This document shows positions 8,594-17,147 of a stretch of 64,000 nt of DNA, piece by piece. The first letter of the stretch is position 1, and every line of letters starts with the position of its first letter. The translations under genes were made by a program, and so were the position numbers. This DNA is from Aliiroseovarius sp. F20344 (GTDB lineage: Bacteria; Pseudomonadota; Alphaproteobacteria; Rhodobacterales; Rhodobacteraceae), in the NCBI RefSeq assembly GCF_023016155.1, contig NZ_JALKBG010000003.1, forward strand, positions 310,001-374,000, written 5' to 3'. A model generated the notes under the pieces. That model was not told the origin of the DNA, searched no databases, and saw nothing but the letters and a program-made list of their open reading frames with translations.

Positions 8594-9490
8594 GGCATGG
8601 CGCTCTAGCGCAGCAACGTCGCGATAGGCAACGTCACCATGCGCTGCTTTCCAGTCGCAATAACACGCCATACGCCAATGAAATAGAGGTGCGAGCGCTT
8701 CGTATCGCACCACGCCGACAGCATCCCCTCCCGATGCCAAATATGCGTCCAGAAAGTTGCTTATCTGGTTATCGGTCAGCGGTTTGCTTCCGTACAAAAC
8801 CTGCATGGCAGGTGACAAGAAAATTGCGATATCCGCAGCTGGATCGCCCACCACAGGACATTGCCAGTCGATTAGTCGCAAGCCGTCAGCAGTCACTACA
8901 ATGTTTCCCGGGACAATATCACCATGCAGAAACCTGCGGGTTGGGTTTGGCAAAGTGCCATTAACTTCGGGCGGCGCTGTCAGCGAAACTCCAGCTGCAT
9001 GTGACATGGCCCGTGTTTCAGCGATTAGCGATACTGGCGACGTCATCATTTCGGGCAGCCCAGATGGTGCTTCAATACCATGCAGACGCGCCATCAACCG
9101 GGCAACATCTTCGACCGCGCCGGTCCACGGCACGCCATCCAGATGCTGGTAAAGGACGCTCGCCCCTAGCGCGCTGTCCAAAAAGGCCACAAGTGTGGGG
9201 GCAACCTCTTCGCCTTCCAGATGCTTCAAAACCAACGCTTCACGTGTGCCTTCGTTGGCAAAAAGTGGTGTGGCTGCGGTGCCGTCGAAAAGCTTGCATA
9301 CAAGATCATACGGCATTTCATCCAACACAACGTGCCAAACTGGGTTACTGCGCCCCCCCGAAAGCCGCGACCATTTGGCGTTCTGCGTCACATGCCCTTC
9401 ATCCTGCCAAATCAGGGAAAGCACTTGTTGCAGCGCAATGTCATCATCCCAAAGGGGCAGGTCAGTTATGTTATTCTCGTGCGGCCTCAT
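8579..9490 (-). CDS. Choline/aminoglycoside kinase-like phosphotransferase
   Basis: The fold is that of the APH/choline kinase family, which phosphorylates small hydroxyl compounds with ATP. Supporting motifs are the catalytic loop HGDIVPGN (189-196, D191 as base, N196) and the metal-binding IDWQ (D208), in a 303-residue protein without a signal peptide. The N-terminal region with SGGRSNPVWHV could be the nucleotide loop. It is the last gene of a leftward run that starts with fliK and flgD, 36 bp past flgD, though nothing ties it to motility. A choline-kinase-like role is as plausible as any; true antibiotic resistance is unlikely from context. Confidence 0.75.
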   Translation of the reverse strand: MRPHENNITDLPLWDDDIALQQVLSLIWQDEGHVTQNAKWSRLSGGRSNPVWHVVLDEMPYDLVCKLFDGTAATPLFANEGTREALVLKHLEGEEVAPTLVAFLDSALGASVLYQHLDGVPWTGAVEDVARLMARLHGIEAPSGLPEMMTSPVSLIAETRAMSHAAGVSLTAPPEVNGTLPNPTRRFLHGDIVPGNIVVTADGLRLIDWQCPVVGDPAADIAIFLSPAMQVLYGSKPLTDNQISNFLDAYLASGGDAVGVVRYEALAPLFHWRMACYCDWKAAHGDVAYRDVAALERHALEQG

Positions 9491-9526
9491 GCAGGTTGTA
9501 TAACCTGCGCAGCGCGCGACGAAAAC

Positions 9527-10207
9527 TCATTCGGCGGCCTCACGCAGGGCAGAAACGGCATCAGCGGTCACGCGCTCACCGCTTTCCAGCACCAACCACA
9601 ACTTGCCACCATTGTTTTGCGTTTCGACAATACGCCCATAGCTTTCCACAGGATCTGTCGAGAGATGCAGCCCGTTGCTGCGGCTTGTCAGCTCGAATGA
9701 ATAAACGCCATCAGGAAAACGGTTTCCGTATTCATCTAAGCCGTCCCATTCCACCGGTTCCGTTGACACCGGAAGCGGCTTACTTTCAACGATCACACCT
9801 TCAGCGTTCTTGACCACAAGAATGGCTTCATCTGACGCTGCAACAGGATTTGGGGATAAGGTAATTGGCGCTCCGTCGAACTGAACTGGGGCAGCCACGC
9901 GGGCTTCTTTCCCAACCCAATCCGCGATATCCGACATGCCCATCAGACCAAGTTGCACGCCCATGTTTTTCAACAAGTCATTAGTGCGCACCTGCTGCTC
10001 CACGCCCGAGAATGTCGCCAGCTGCACGGCATAATCCGTCGATTCAATCGGATTAAGCGGGTCCTGGTTTTCCATCTGCGCTGTCAGCATCACCAAAAAC
10101 GTCTCAAAATCGGATGAGACCATGGGGCCGTCCGATGCAGAGGCCTGAGCGTAGTCCGCAGGTGCGGCTGTCAGCGCGGCGGGCATTGCTGTTGAGGTCA
10201 CGTTCAT
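9527..10207 (-). CDS. flgD: Flagellar hook assembly (capping) protein FlgD
   Basis: FlgD forms the cap under which hook subunits assemble. The conserved N-terminal block DFETFLVMLTAQMENQDPLNPIESTDYAVQLATFSGVEQQ is diagnostic, apart from details, and is followed by a C-terminal FLIK/Ig-like half with EWDGLDEYGNRFPDGVYSF. The ATG at 10207 has an AGGAG site 7 bases before it and gives 226 residues. The frame is open 67 codons further upstream, but that would overlap fliK. It follows fliK by 10 bp, and the two form a hook-length/hook-cap pair. Confidence 0.93.
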   Translation of the reverse strand: MNVTSTAMPAALTAAPADYAQASASDGPMVSSDFETFLVMLTAQMENQDPLNPIESTDYAVQLATFSGVEQQVRTNDLLKNMGVQLGLMGMSDIADWVGKEARVAAPVQFDGAPITLSPNPVAASDEAILVVKNAEGVIVESKPLPVSTEPVEWDGLDEYGNRFPDGVYSFELTSRSNGLHLSTDPVESYGRIVETQNNGGKLWLVLESGERVTADAVSALREAAE

Positions 10208-10217
10208 AATTGGCTCC

Positions 10218-11846
10218 TTAAAGTCGAATATCGACGCCCATAGCCCCATTGGCCCGAACCACAATTGGAACGGCGTCATCTTGGGCTGGCGAAGAACTGG
10301 ATATCTGGGACTCGCCGCCACCTTGCGGCGTGCCTTCATCTGTCGAGGATTCCGTCTCATCACCAGATGTCTGTTGCTGGAAGGTAAAGCTGACATCCGT
10401 GATACCAAATGCCTGCATATCCTGCGCCAGCTGATCGATATGGCGCCGCATCAGGTCCAAAGTATCCGCTCGTTCGAAGCTTAAAGTCACTTGCATACTG
10501 CTGCCGTCCGAATGAAACGACATTCGAAGCCGTCCGAGCTCCTCGGGGCTAAGCGTCAGTTCCAATGGGCGATCGAGGTTCTGACGCAATACTTCGGCGA
10601 TCTGCGCCGCAATACCACGGGGAAGGTCTGGAGTGCGTTGGCCTATCGCAGTTTTAGTTTCGATTGAACTTGTTGATATTTGCTCCACTACCCTCAACGA
10701 CGCTTCCTCTTGAATGTCATCTTGGGAAGGCGCGTCCAAAGGCTGCACCAATGCAACGACTGCTTTTTGTTGGTCTGGCCCTGCTTCTGGCATCCGCGTT
10801 TCAATGATCATACCTAAGCCAGAGGCCCCAACCGCCCTTGAAGTTTGCTGTGGATGAGCTTCGTATTCCTTACCACTTAACTCCGGCTGAACTTTCTTTG
10901 CTGAGCGACTCAACAGATCCGTGACAGCTGGGTTTTCAGGCATGTGCCGCGCACCTTCCGCCTTGCCCTCATATGTTTCAACCTTCGCAATTGGCACTTG
11001 GACAACTTGTTGAGCTGAATTCTGTGCTTCAGCGCGTGCTGTATCAGTTTGAACTTGGACAGAACTGGTGCGTTGAAGCGGTACGCCTTCCATAGTTTCT
11101 ATAGTCGTCGGCATCTGCGCGACGGGTTTGTCGGAAGTCACGAGAATCTGCGCAGCTTTAGGTTCAAGCATTGGGGGTTGCTCATTCGGAGCAACTTTCA
11201 GTTGACCCTCAAAATTTCCCGCTGCACGTATCAACTCGGATGGAGGTTGCTTTTGGTTGGCAGGCACTTGTTCCAAGTGCTGGTTTTCACCATCGGCCAA
11301 CGATTGAGTCGATAGAGTTGCGGCAGGTACTTCGGGAGTGAGTCTTGTTGAATTTTCAGCATCGCTCGTCAGGAAATGAGCTTGGTTTGTTGGCGCCGCG
11401 AACTTAAGCGCCCCTTGCTCTTTCGTCACGTTTGCGGCTGAGTTCTCAGTATGGATTTCATCCGCGAACCACTCTAGATCTGGTTGACCTTGCGCTGCAG
11501 GGTCAGAGGAAGCCGCTTCCAAGGCTAAGACCGGCAGCTCTGGCAAAATTGTTGCCTGCGCTCTGGGCAAGACTTCCGCCGAACGCGGGTTTTCTAGCAA
11601 GGCAGATTCCTTGCCGATCCAGCTTTCAAGCTGAGGGGCAAGATCATCTGGATCAACACCGCCTGAATTCGGTTCGGTCACCTCAGCCTTTGTGCCCTCA
11701 GCGATCTGCAACTCAGACGTAAAAAACACCTTATCAAATGGCGCCACTGTTTCCGTCGTCACGGCATCCAGAACCTGTGCGGTCGGGGACTGCGTTTCAT
11801 TTTCTGTTGTGCCCATGGCAAGTGATGGGAGTGTTGAGAACTGCAT
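10218..11846 (-). CDS. fliK: Flagellar hook-length control protein FliK
   Basis: FliK is a secreted molecular ruler that sets hook length and switches export to filament proteins. The first 400 residues are low-complexity, rich in Pro, Gln, Ala, Ser and Glu, as expected for the ruler part. The conserved C-terminal switch domain (roughly residues 410-500) contains RPLELTLSPEELGRLRMSF and QVTLSFERADTLDLMRRH. An acidic Ser/Glu-rich tail follows. The ATG at 11846 (542 residues) is my choice, because the longer frame to 11945 starts with TTG and lacks a clear ribosome binding site. It is upstream of flgD and divergent from the flgJ-like gene. Confidence 0.88.
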   Translation of the reverse strand: MQFSTLPSLAMGTTENETQSPTAQVLDAVTTETVAPFDKVFFTSELQIAEGTKAEVTEPNSGGVDPDDLAPQLESWIGKESALLENPRSAEVLPRAQATILPELPVLALEAASSDPAAQGQPDLEWFADEIHTENSAANVTKEQGALKFAAPTNQAHFLTSDAENSTRLTPEVPAATLSTQSLADGENQHLEQVPANQKQPPSELIRAAGNFEGQLKVAPNEQPPMLEPKAAQILVTSDKPVAQMPTTIETMEGVPLQRTSSVQVQTDTARAEAQNSAQQVVQVPIAKVETYEGKAEGARHMPENPAVTDLLSRSAKKVQPELSGKEYEAHPQQTSRAVGASGLGMIIETRMPEAGPDQQKAVVALVQPLDAPSQDDIQEEASLRVVEQISTSSIETKTAIGQRTPDLPRGIAAQIAEVLRQNLDRPLELTLSPEELGRLRMSFHSDGSSMQVTLSFERADTLDLMRRHIDQLAQDMQAFGITDVSFTFQQQTSGDETESSTDEGTPQGGGESQISSSSPAQDDAVPIVVRANGAMGVDIRL

Positions 11847-11962
11847 TCTTACATCCGGGTTTTCTGCCGCCGTTAGGAAAGAATTACAGATGGGAATTAC
11901 CAAATCTTTACCGCTGGTCTGGATACTGCGAAAAACTGTCACCAATTTGAAAGGTCAAAGTC

Positions 11963-12262
11963 ATGGAGCCGGTATTTGGATCTCCGCCCCTCGCGTCACC
12001 TCATGGTGGGCCACAAAAAACAGACATAGATCTAGCGCTTTGGGATGCCGCGAAGGAACTGGAAGCAAGCTTCCTGTCGGAAATGCTTAAATCCGCGGGA
12101 ATCGGCGAGACACCCGGCAGCTTTGGCGGCGGAATCGGGGAAGATCAGTTTGCGTCCTTCCTTCGACAAGAGCAGGCGCGGAACATGGTGAGCACCGGGG
12201 GCATCGGATTGGCCCAGTCCCTTTTTGAAGCACTGAAAGAGCAATCTCATGAGTCACTCTAA
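11963..12262 (+). CDS. FlgJ-like rod-binding protein (muramidase domain absent)
   Basis: The 99 residues match only the N-terminal rod-binding half of FlgJ, which caps the growing rod. LWDAAKELEASFLSEMLKSAG and the Gly-rich stretch before FASFLRQEQARNM are typical. The C-terminal peptidoglycan hydrolase found in enterobacterial FlgJ is missing, which is normal in alphaproteobacteria, where a separate lytic enzyme does that job. The 3' end overlaps the next gene by 14 bp. It is divergent from fliK. Confidence 0.82.
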   Translation: MEPVFGSPPLASPHGGPQKTDIDLALWDAAKELEASFLSEMLKSAGIGETPGSFGGGIGEDQFASFLRQEQARNMVSTGGIGLAQSLFEALKEQSHESL

Positions 12263-12584
12263 TACTCTGATCGAGTTACTGGAAAACGAGCGCCAGCTTC
12301 TGCAATACGGTGATCTGAAGGCCCTGCAAGATCTGGCCGAAGCGAAAAGCGATTTTATCCAAAATTTGGATCTGCGGACACTCAGCCCGGAACAGTTGCA
12401 ACGGCTGCAGTCACTGACCGCGCGAAACCAAAGGCTGCTGGCAGCAGCGGCAAGCGGTATCCGCGCCGCACAAAAACGGATCGATGGAATTCGCAACCCT
12501 GATCAAGGTATCAAAACCTATTCACGAACCGGCCAATCAAAAAGCATTTCGCGCAACACGGCGAGTTTCGAAAAGCGCGCTTAA
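12249..12584 (+). CDS. FlgN-like flagellar chaperone (probable)
   Basis: This 111-residue protein is almost entirely amphipathic helix with heptad-like Leu spacing (LIELLENERQLLQYGDLKAL), ending in a basic Ser/Thr-rich tail. Size, helical pattern and position between a rod protein and flagellin fit FlgN, the export chaperone for hook-filament junction proteins. It overlaps the flgJ-like gene, so they are co-translated. The call depends mainly on context and general pattern, because FlgN proteins are poorly conserved. A FliT-type chaperone is the alternative. Confidence 0.6.
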   Translation: MSHSNTLIELLENERQLLQYGDLKALQDLAEAKSDFIQNLDLRTLSPEQLQRLQSLTARNQRLLAAAASGIRAAQKRIDGIRNPDQGIKTYSRTGQSKSISRNTASFEKRA

Positions 12585-12727
12585 CCCACCAAGTTTAGTT
12601 CAACTTGTAAGCATCATGGTCTCGGGGATTCAGTATTCATTCAGGATTGTCATCGCAGGTTTGTCACGCATCTTAATGGATGGCGCAACCGATCCAGTCG
12701 GTTTGCAAATGTCAGAAGGCAAACGTT

Positions 12728-12770
12728 CCCCCAACCAGATTGGGGGTCATGAAATCAGGCGCAAAGCGCC
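12728..12770 (+). promoter_or_regulatory. Two tandem hairpins in the flagellin leader
   Basis: The first hairpin pairs CCCCCAA (12728-12734) with TTGGGGG (12740-12746) around CCAGA. The second pairs GGCGC (12758-12762) with GCGCC (12766-12770) around AAA. They lie just before the flagellin ribosome binding site. In Caulobacter, FlbT binds the flagellin 5' leader to control mRNA stability, and flbT is encoded two genes downstream here, so a similar target is a reasonable inference. No clear sigma-28 or sigma-54 promoter was identified in 12585-12786. Confidence 0.5.
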
Positions 12771-12789
12771 CTAGACTGAAGGAAATATG

Positions 12790-14082
12790 ATGTCCAGCAT
12801 TCTGACTAACAACAGCGCAATGGTCGCGCTGCAAACGCTGAAATCTATCAACTCGAACCTTGCAAATACTCAAGCTGAAATCTCGACGGGTAAAGCCGTT
12901 GGATCGGCCAAGGACAACGCAGCGGTTTGGGCAATCTCGAAAGTCATGGAGGCTGACGTAAAAGGCTTCAAAGGTATATCGGAAAGCCTATCTCTGGGCG
13001 AAAGCACCGTTGCCGTTGCCCGCCAAGCTTCCGAAACCGTCACCGACCTTCTGACCGAGATCAAGGGCAAGATTGTTGCCGCTCAGGAAGACAACGTGGA
13101 TCGCGCCAAGATCCAAACTGACATCGTCGCACTGCGTGACCAGATCACGTCAGTTGTTGGGGCTGCACAGTTCAACGGCCTGAACCTTGTAGACGGTTCG
13201 CAATCGGGCACCAACTCAAACGGCAATGTCGGCGTAGACGTACTGTCTTCGCTTGACCGTAAGGCGGATGGTTCGGTTGTAACCAGCTCGATCGGTGTTG
13301 ATTCTCAAAACTTGTCGCTTACGGCTGGTACTGACCTTGCAGCCGCAGCTGCATCGGTTGGTACGGATACAGGCACCGCTGGTGTGATCGATGCAAATGA
13401 CGGCGGCACAAACGATTCCATCACCTTGGACACGTTTGCCTTTCTGGACTCCTCAGGCGGCGCAACTGCGACTGAAGCAGTACTTCCCAATGCCGCCGGC
13501 GTTGACACTAGTGTGAACACCGGTCTGGTGGTTGGCGACCAACTGTCTCTGACCGTTGGTACCATTCAAGGCAGCTACGTGGTCAAGGAAGGTGACACCG
13601 CAGAATCGGTTGTTGCGGGTATGAAAAACGCGATGGTCTCTGCCGGACTTGATAGCGGATCGCTGACCATGGACATTGACACCAACGCGGGCCAACTGGT
13701 CATCACCAATGAAACCAACTCTGACATTGCTTTCTCGTTCGAGGCAACGCGCGGATCGGGCGGGCTGTCCGGGCTGGGAACAATTGACGTTTCCACCTCA
13801 TCTGGCGCTGATGCCGCACTTGGGTCGATCGAGAATATGATCCAGACGTCAATTGATGCCTCGGCTTCTTTCGGTTCGGTCGAAGGCCGGATCGAGATCC
13901 AGTCTGACTTTGTTGGCAAACTGTCTGACTCGCTCAAATCTGGCATTGGCGCGTTGGTTGATGCGGATATGGAAGCCGCATCGGCGAAACTGCAGGCCCT
14001 GCAGGTCCAACAACAGCTTGGCACTCAGGCTCTGTCGATCGCCAATCAGGCACCGCAGAACATCCTGTCGTTGTTCCGCTAA
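12790..14082 (+). CDS. Flagellin
   Basis: This is the filament subunit, exported through the flagellar type III system. The conserved N-terminal coil (SSILTNNSAMVALQTLKSIN onward to about 135) and the C-terminal coil (about 345-430, ending QALSIANQAPQNILSLFR) flank a variable, Gly/Thr/Asp-rich central domain exposed on the filament. There is no signal peptide, as expected. Two ATGs are in frame at 12787 and 12790. The AAGGAA site is better spaced from 12790, giving 430 residues. Strong hairpins precede and follow the gene, and flaF and flbT lie directly downstream. Confidence 0.95.
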   Translation: MSSILTNNSAMVALQTLKSINSNLANTQAEISTGKAVGSAKDNAAVWAISKVMEADVKGFKGISESLSLGESTVAVARQASETVTDLLTEIKGKIVAAQEDNVDRAKIQTDIVALRDQITSVVGAAQFNGLNLVDGSQSGTNSNGNVGVDVLSSLDRKADGSVVTSSIGVDSQNLSLTAGTDLAAAAASVGTDTGTAGVIDANDGGTNDSITLDTFAFLDSSGGATATEAVLPNAAGVDTSVNTGLVVGDQLSLTVGTIQGSYVVKEGDTAESVVAGMKNAMVSAGLDSGSLTMDIDTNAGQLVITNETNSDIAFSFEATRGSGGLSGLGTIDVSTSSGADAALGSIENMIQTSIDASASFGSVEGRIEIQSDFVGKLSDSLKSGIGALVDADMEAASAKLQALQVQQQLGTQALSIANQAPQNILSLFR

Positions 14083-14090
14083 TGGCATGA

Positions 14091-14113
14091 GAGGGCGCCA
14101 AAATGGCGCCCTC
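14091..14113 (+). terminator. Stem-loop after flagellin
   Basis: A perfect 10-bp stem, GAGGGCGCCA (14091-14100) with TGGCGCCCTC (14104-14113) and an AAA loop, begins 9 bp past the flagellin stop. No T run follows. It is likely to end most transcripts or protect the abundant flagellin mRNA while letting some read-through reach flaF. Confidence 0.7.
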
Positions 14114-14153
14114 ACCTTTGACCCAACAGAAATCGTTACCGGAAGGAAAAACC

Positions 14154-14534
14154 GTGAACGCAATCAGAATGGCCAAAACGGCCTATGCCGCATCATCCCG
14201 CACACCGCTGAAAACAAATCGCGGCACAGAATACGAATTGTTCGCCCAAATTACGCACCGCATGGATCAACACGCAAACGAAAGCACTTTCGATTTTGCG
14301 AAACTGGCACAAGCGCTCCACGACAACCGCAGGCTCTGGACGCTGCTTGCCACCGATGTAGCCGACGAAATGAATGGCCTGCCGGCCGATCTTCGCGCCC
14401 GTATTTTCTATCTGGCCGAATTCACAGCCGACCATACCCGCCAAGTTTTAAGCGACGGAGCAGACGCCTCGGTTTTGGTAGACATTAACACCGCGATTAT
14501 GCGCGGTCTGCGTCAGACCGGAGTGGCAGCATGA
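14154..14534 (+). CDS. flaF: Flagellin synthesis regulator FlaF
   Basis: FlaF is needed for flagellin secretion or synthesis in alphaproteobacteria and works with FlbT. The protein shows the family pattern: a short basic start, RGTEYELFAQITHRM, and the core LHDNRRLWTLLATDVADEMNGLPADLRARIFYLAEFT. A GTG start at 14154 is preferred because GGAAGGAAA lies immediately before it. The upstream ATG at 14103 would fall inside the flagellin stem-loop. That gives 126 residues. The stop overlaps the flbT start (ATGA). Confidence 0.88.
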   Translation: MNAIRMAKTAYAASSRTPLKTNRGTEYELFAQITHRMDQHANESTFDFAKLAQALHDNRRLWTLLATDVADEMNGLPADLRARIFYLAEFTADHTRQVLSDGADASVLVDINTAIMRGLRQTGVAA

Positions 14535-14935
14535 GCGGTTTGGTCTTGAAACTCAGCCCGAAAGAACGCGTTTTGATCAATGGGGCCGTGATCGAAAACG
14601 GCGACCGAAGATCACGCCTTTCAATCGTGACTCCGAATGCGAACATCTTGCGCCTTAAGGATGCCATCCATCCGGAAGAGGTGAACACACCCGTTCGTCG
14701 CGTCTGCTATATCGCGCAGCTAATCTTGTCGGGTGATGCGGAAAGTGACGAAGGAAAGCTGCAACTGCTGCGCGGGATCGAGCAGCTGAGCCAGGTCTTA
14801 ACAGATTCGGATAGCCGCACGATTCTGGTTGCGGCCTCCAGCACAGTACTTGATGATCAGTTCTATCAAGCGCTTAAGCACCTTCGAACACTTCTCCCGC
14901 GAGAGGAACGCCTGCTGTCGGCACGTTTCGCATGA
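14531..14935 (+). CDS. flbT: Flagellin mRNA regulator FlbT
   Basis: FlbT is a small RNA-binding regulator that in Caulobacter destabilises flagellin mRNA until the hook is complete. The 134 residues include the typical opening LVLKLSPKERVLINGAVIENGDRRSRLSI and the core RRVCYIAQLILSG. It overlaps flaF by 4 bp and the downstream DUF1217 gene by 4 bp, so the three are translationally coupled. Its likely target is the leader of the flagellin gene immediately upstream. Confidence 0.93.
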   Translation: MSGLVLKLSPKERVLINGAVIENGDRRSRLSIVTPNANILRLKDAIHPEEVNTPVRRVCYIAQLILSGDAESDEGKLQLLRGIEQLSQVLTDSDSRTILVAASSTVLDDQFYQALKHLRTLLPREERLLSARFA

Positions 14936-15726
14936 GCTTTCAGCCGGTCATACCGTTCGGTGGTGCGGCCGGCTGGGCATTCTTGCAACGTACAAAAGAA
15001 GCCCAGCAGCATGCATTTGAAAGCGGCGCTGCTGTTCAACGCGACGTCCAATATTTCCAAGAAAACATCGGTAACATCACGACAGCTGAACAGCTGGTCA
15101 GTGATCGGCGTATGCTGTCCGTGGCGCTTGGCGCTTACGGCTTAAGTGACGATATCAACAACACATATTTTATTCGCAAAGTGCTTGAGGATGGGACGCT
15201 TGATTCAGACGCTTTGGCCAACAAGTTGTCCGACAAACGCTATTATGAGATGGCAAAAGACTTCGGGTTCGGGGATTACAGCATTCCGCGCACCCAGATC
15301 TCTGATTTTGGTGCCTGGACAGTGGACGCGTATAAGGAACGGCAATTCGAAATTGCAGTAGGAAACCAAGATCAAGACATGCGTTTGGCCATAGGGCTGG
15401 AGCGCGATCTTAGCTACATTATCGACAAGTCCACGACTGATGCAGGCAAATGGTACTCCGTGATGGGCAACCCGCCCCTTCGGCAGGTTCTTGAAACGGC
15501 CCTTGGACTGCCCAAGTCTTTCGCAACAATCGACATCGATCAGCAGCTTGAGGTCTTTCAGGAGAAGTCCGAGCGCTATTTCGGTTCTTCAAAAGTCGAT
15601 CAGTTTTCCGATCCGGTAAAACTGGAAGAGCTTACACGGCTTTTTCTGGCACGATCACAAATCGCAAGTGGGTCTGCTGCGCTTAGCTCCAACTCAATTG
15701 CTCTGACACTTCTACAAAACACCTGA
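14932..15726 (+). CDS. DUF1217 flagellar-locus protein
   Basis: The 264-residue protein matches the DUF1217 type found in alphaproteobacterial flagellar clusters: FQPVIPFGGAAGWAFLQRT near the start, then TAEQLVSDRRMLSVALGAYGLSDD, an AxLANKLSDKRYYEMAKDFGFGD-like repeat segment, and a Ser-rich C-terminus. There is no signal peptide or membrane span. A role in filament or hook-associated structure has been suggested for the family from location, but I cannot assign one. It overlaps flbT by 4 bp and converges with fliI. Confidence 0.75.
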   Translation: MSFQPVIPFGGAAGWAFLQRTKEAQQHAFESGAAVQRDVQYFQENIGNITTAEQLVSDRRMLSVALGAYGLSDDINNTYFIRKVLEDGTLDSDALANKLSDKRYYEMAKDFGFGDYSIPRTQISDFGAWTVDAYKERQFEIAVGNQDQDMRLAIGLERDLSYIIDKSTTDAGKWYSVMGNPPLRQVLETALGLPKSFATIDIDQQLEVFQEKSERYFGSSKVDQFSDPVKLEELTRLFLARSQIASGSAALSSNSIALTLLQNT

Positions 15727-15734
15727 TCGCAGGC

Positions 15735-17060
15735 CTATCCTATTTCGTTTTCCAAACATTTCGCCAGGCGATCAAAACTTGTCTGCGTATCCACAACCTC
15801 TGGCGCGGATAGGAACTCATCAATTCCCGGCCAGACTGTAACAGCATGATCCAGCGCAGTATCAGACCCAGACGTATACAACCCTGCCTGAATCATCATT
15901 TCTGACCGATCATACAAACCAAGAAGCTGGCGCCCTTTCGAAATCAATGAGTTCTCATCTTCCGTAGCGGCCTCGGGCAGGGCTCGTGATACAGAGCGGA
16001 GGATATCGATGGCAGGAAAACGGCCGCGTTCCGCGATTTTGCGATCAAGAACCACGTGCCCATCAAGAACCCCGCGCAGGATATCAGCTACTGGCTCCTC
16101 CATATCGGACCCAGCTACAAGAACCGAAAAGACAGCGGTGATATCACCCGCCTGCCCGACACCGGGCCCGGCGCGTTCGCAGAGTGATGTGATCTGCTGC
16201 GTCGTGGACGGTGGAAAACCGCGCAAGTTTCCTGCTTCGCCCGATGCCAAAGCAATTTCCCGATGTGCCTCGGCGAACCGAGTAACGCTGTCTGCTAGGA
16301 AAAGAACCTGCCGCCCAAGATCGCGGAAATGTTCGGCCACAGACATCGCCATCCACGCGCATCTACGGCGCATCATCGGAGACTGATCCGAGGTTGCCGC
16401 AACAACCACCGCGCGTTTCATGCCTTCTTTCCCAAGAACGCGTTCGACGAATTCCCGCACTTCGCGCCCCCGCTCGCCGATAAGCGCAATGACAACCACA
16501 TCCGCGTGCACCCCCCTCGCCAGCTTCGCCAGAAGGGTCGATTTACCCACACCCGACCCGGCAAAAAGACCAATCCGCTGCCCACTCACAATCGGAAGGA
16601 ACGTGTTGAAAACCGTCATACCCGTCTCAAGCCGCGATCCCAGTGGGCGGCGCGCTGTTGGGTTGGGCACTTTGCTTTTCAACGCACGGGCGACCGGGCC
16701 CTGCAATATAGGTGTCCCATCTAGGCTTTGCCCCAATGGATCGACAACCCGGCCAATCCAACTATCGTCAGGGGCCACACTTGTTCCGCCAAACAGCACA
16801 ACCTCGTCTCCGATTTGAAGCCCGGCACTATCGCCGTCTGGCAGAACCGAAATATGCTCTTCGTTCAGTCCCAGAACCTCGCCCATTCGATGATCGCCAT
16901 CGGCGGGTCTGATTTGCACCAGATCAGACTGTGCGGCGACCTTGGTTAGTCCCTCAACTTCGACCACGCCTTGCCTTATGCGTTTTACCCGCCCGACGTG
17001 GCGGACAACTTGCAGTGACGTAACCGAAGCCGAGACCTGTTCAAACCCAACGCTGTGCAC
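15735..17060 (-). CDS. fliI: Flagellar export ATPase FliI
   Basis: FliI is the F1-beta-like ATPase that energises or unfolds flagellar export substrates at the cytoplasmic face of the basal body. The Walker A region GLFAGSGVGKSTLLAKLARG, the IGERGREVREFVE segment and the Walker B region VLFLADSVTRFAEAHREIALASGE are all present. The frame stays open far upstream, but an AGGAG site favours the GTG at 17060 (441 residues). The ATG at 17066 is nearly fused to that site. The gene is convergent with the DUF1217 gene and divergent from flgB. No fliJ or fliH partner is adjacent. Confidence 0.93.
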   Translation of the reverse strand: MHSVGFEQVSASVTSLQVVRHVGRVKRIRQGVVEVEGLTKVAAQSDLVQIRPADGDHRMGEVLGLNEEHISVLPDGDSAGLQIGDEVVLFGGTSVAPDDSWIGRVVDPLGQSLDGTPILQGPVARALKSKVPNPTARRPLGSRLETGMTVFNTFLPIVSGQRIGLFAGSGVGKSTLLAKLARGVHADVVVIALIGERGREVREFVERVLGKEGMKRAVVVAATSDQSPMMRRRCAWMAMSVAEHFRDLGRQVLFLADSVTRFAEAHREIALASGEAGNLRGFPPSTTQQITSLCERAGPGVGQAGDITAVFSVLVAGSDMEEPVADILRGVLDGHVVLDRKIAERGRFPAIDILRSVSRALPEAATEDENSLISKGRQLLGLYDRSEMMIQAGLYTSGSDTALDHAVTVWPGIDEFLSAPEVVDTQTSFDRLAKCLENEIG

Positions 17061-17147
17061 CGGCATTCTCCTAAAATTTTCTCTGAAACTGTTTATAAAG
17101 GAATCAGGGTTAAGCCTTGGTTGAAGCCAATCGAGGGAGAAGCCCCG

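Noticed and set aside
8579-9490. Aminoglycoside resistance gene
   Set aside because: The APH fold is shared with choline and homoserine kinases. Nothing in the context suggests resistance.
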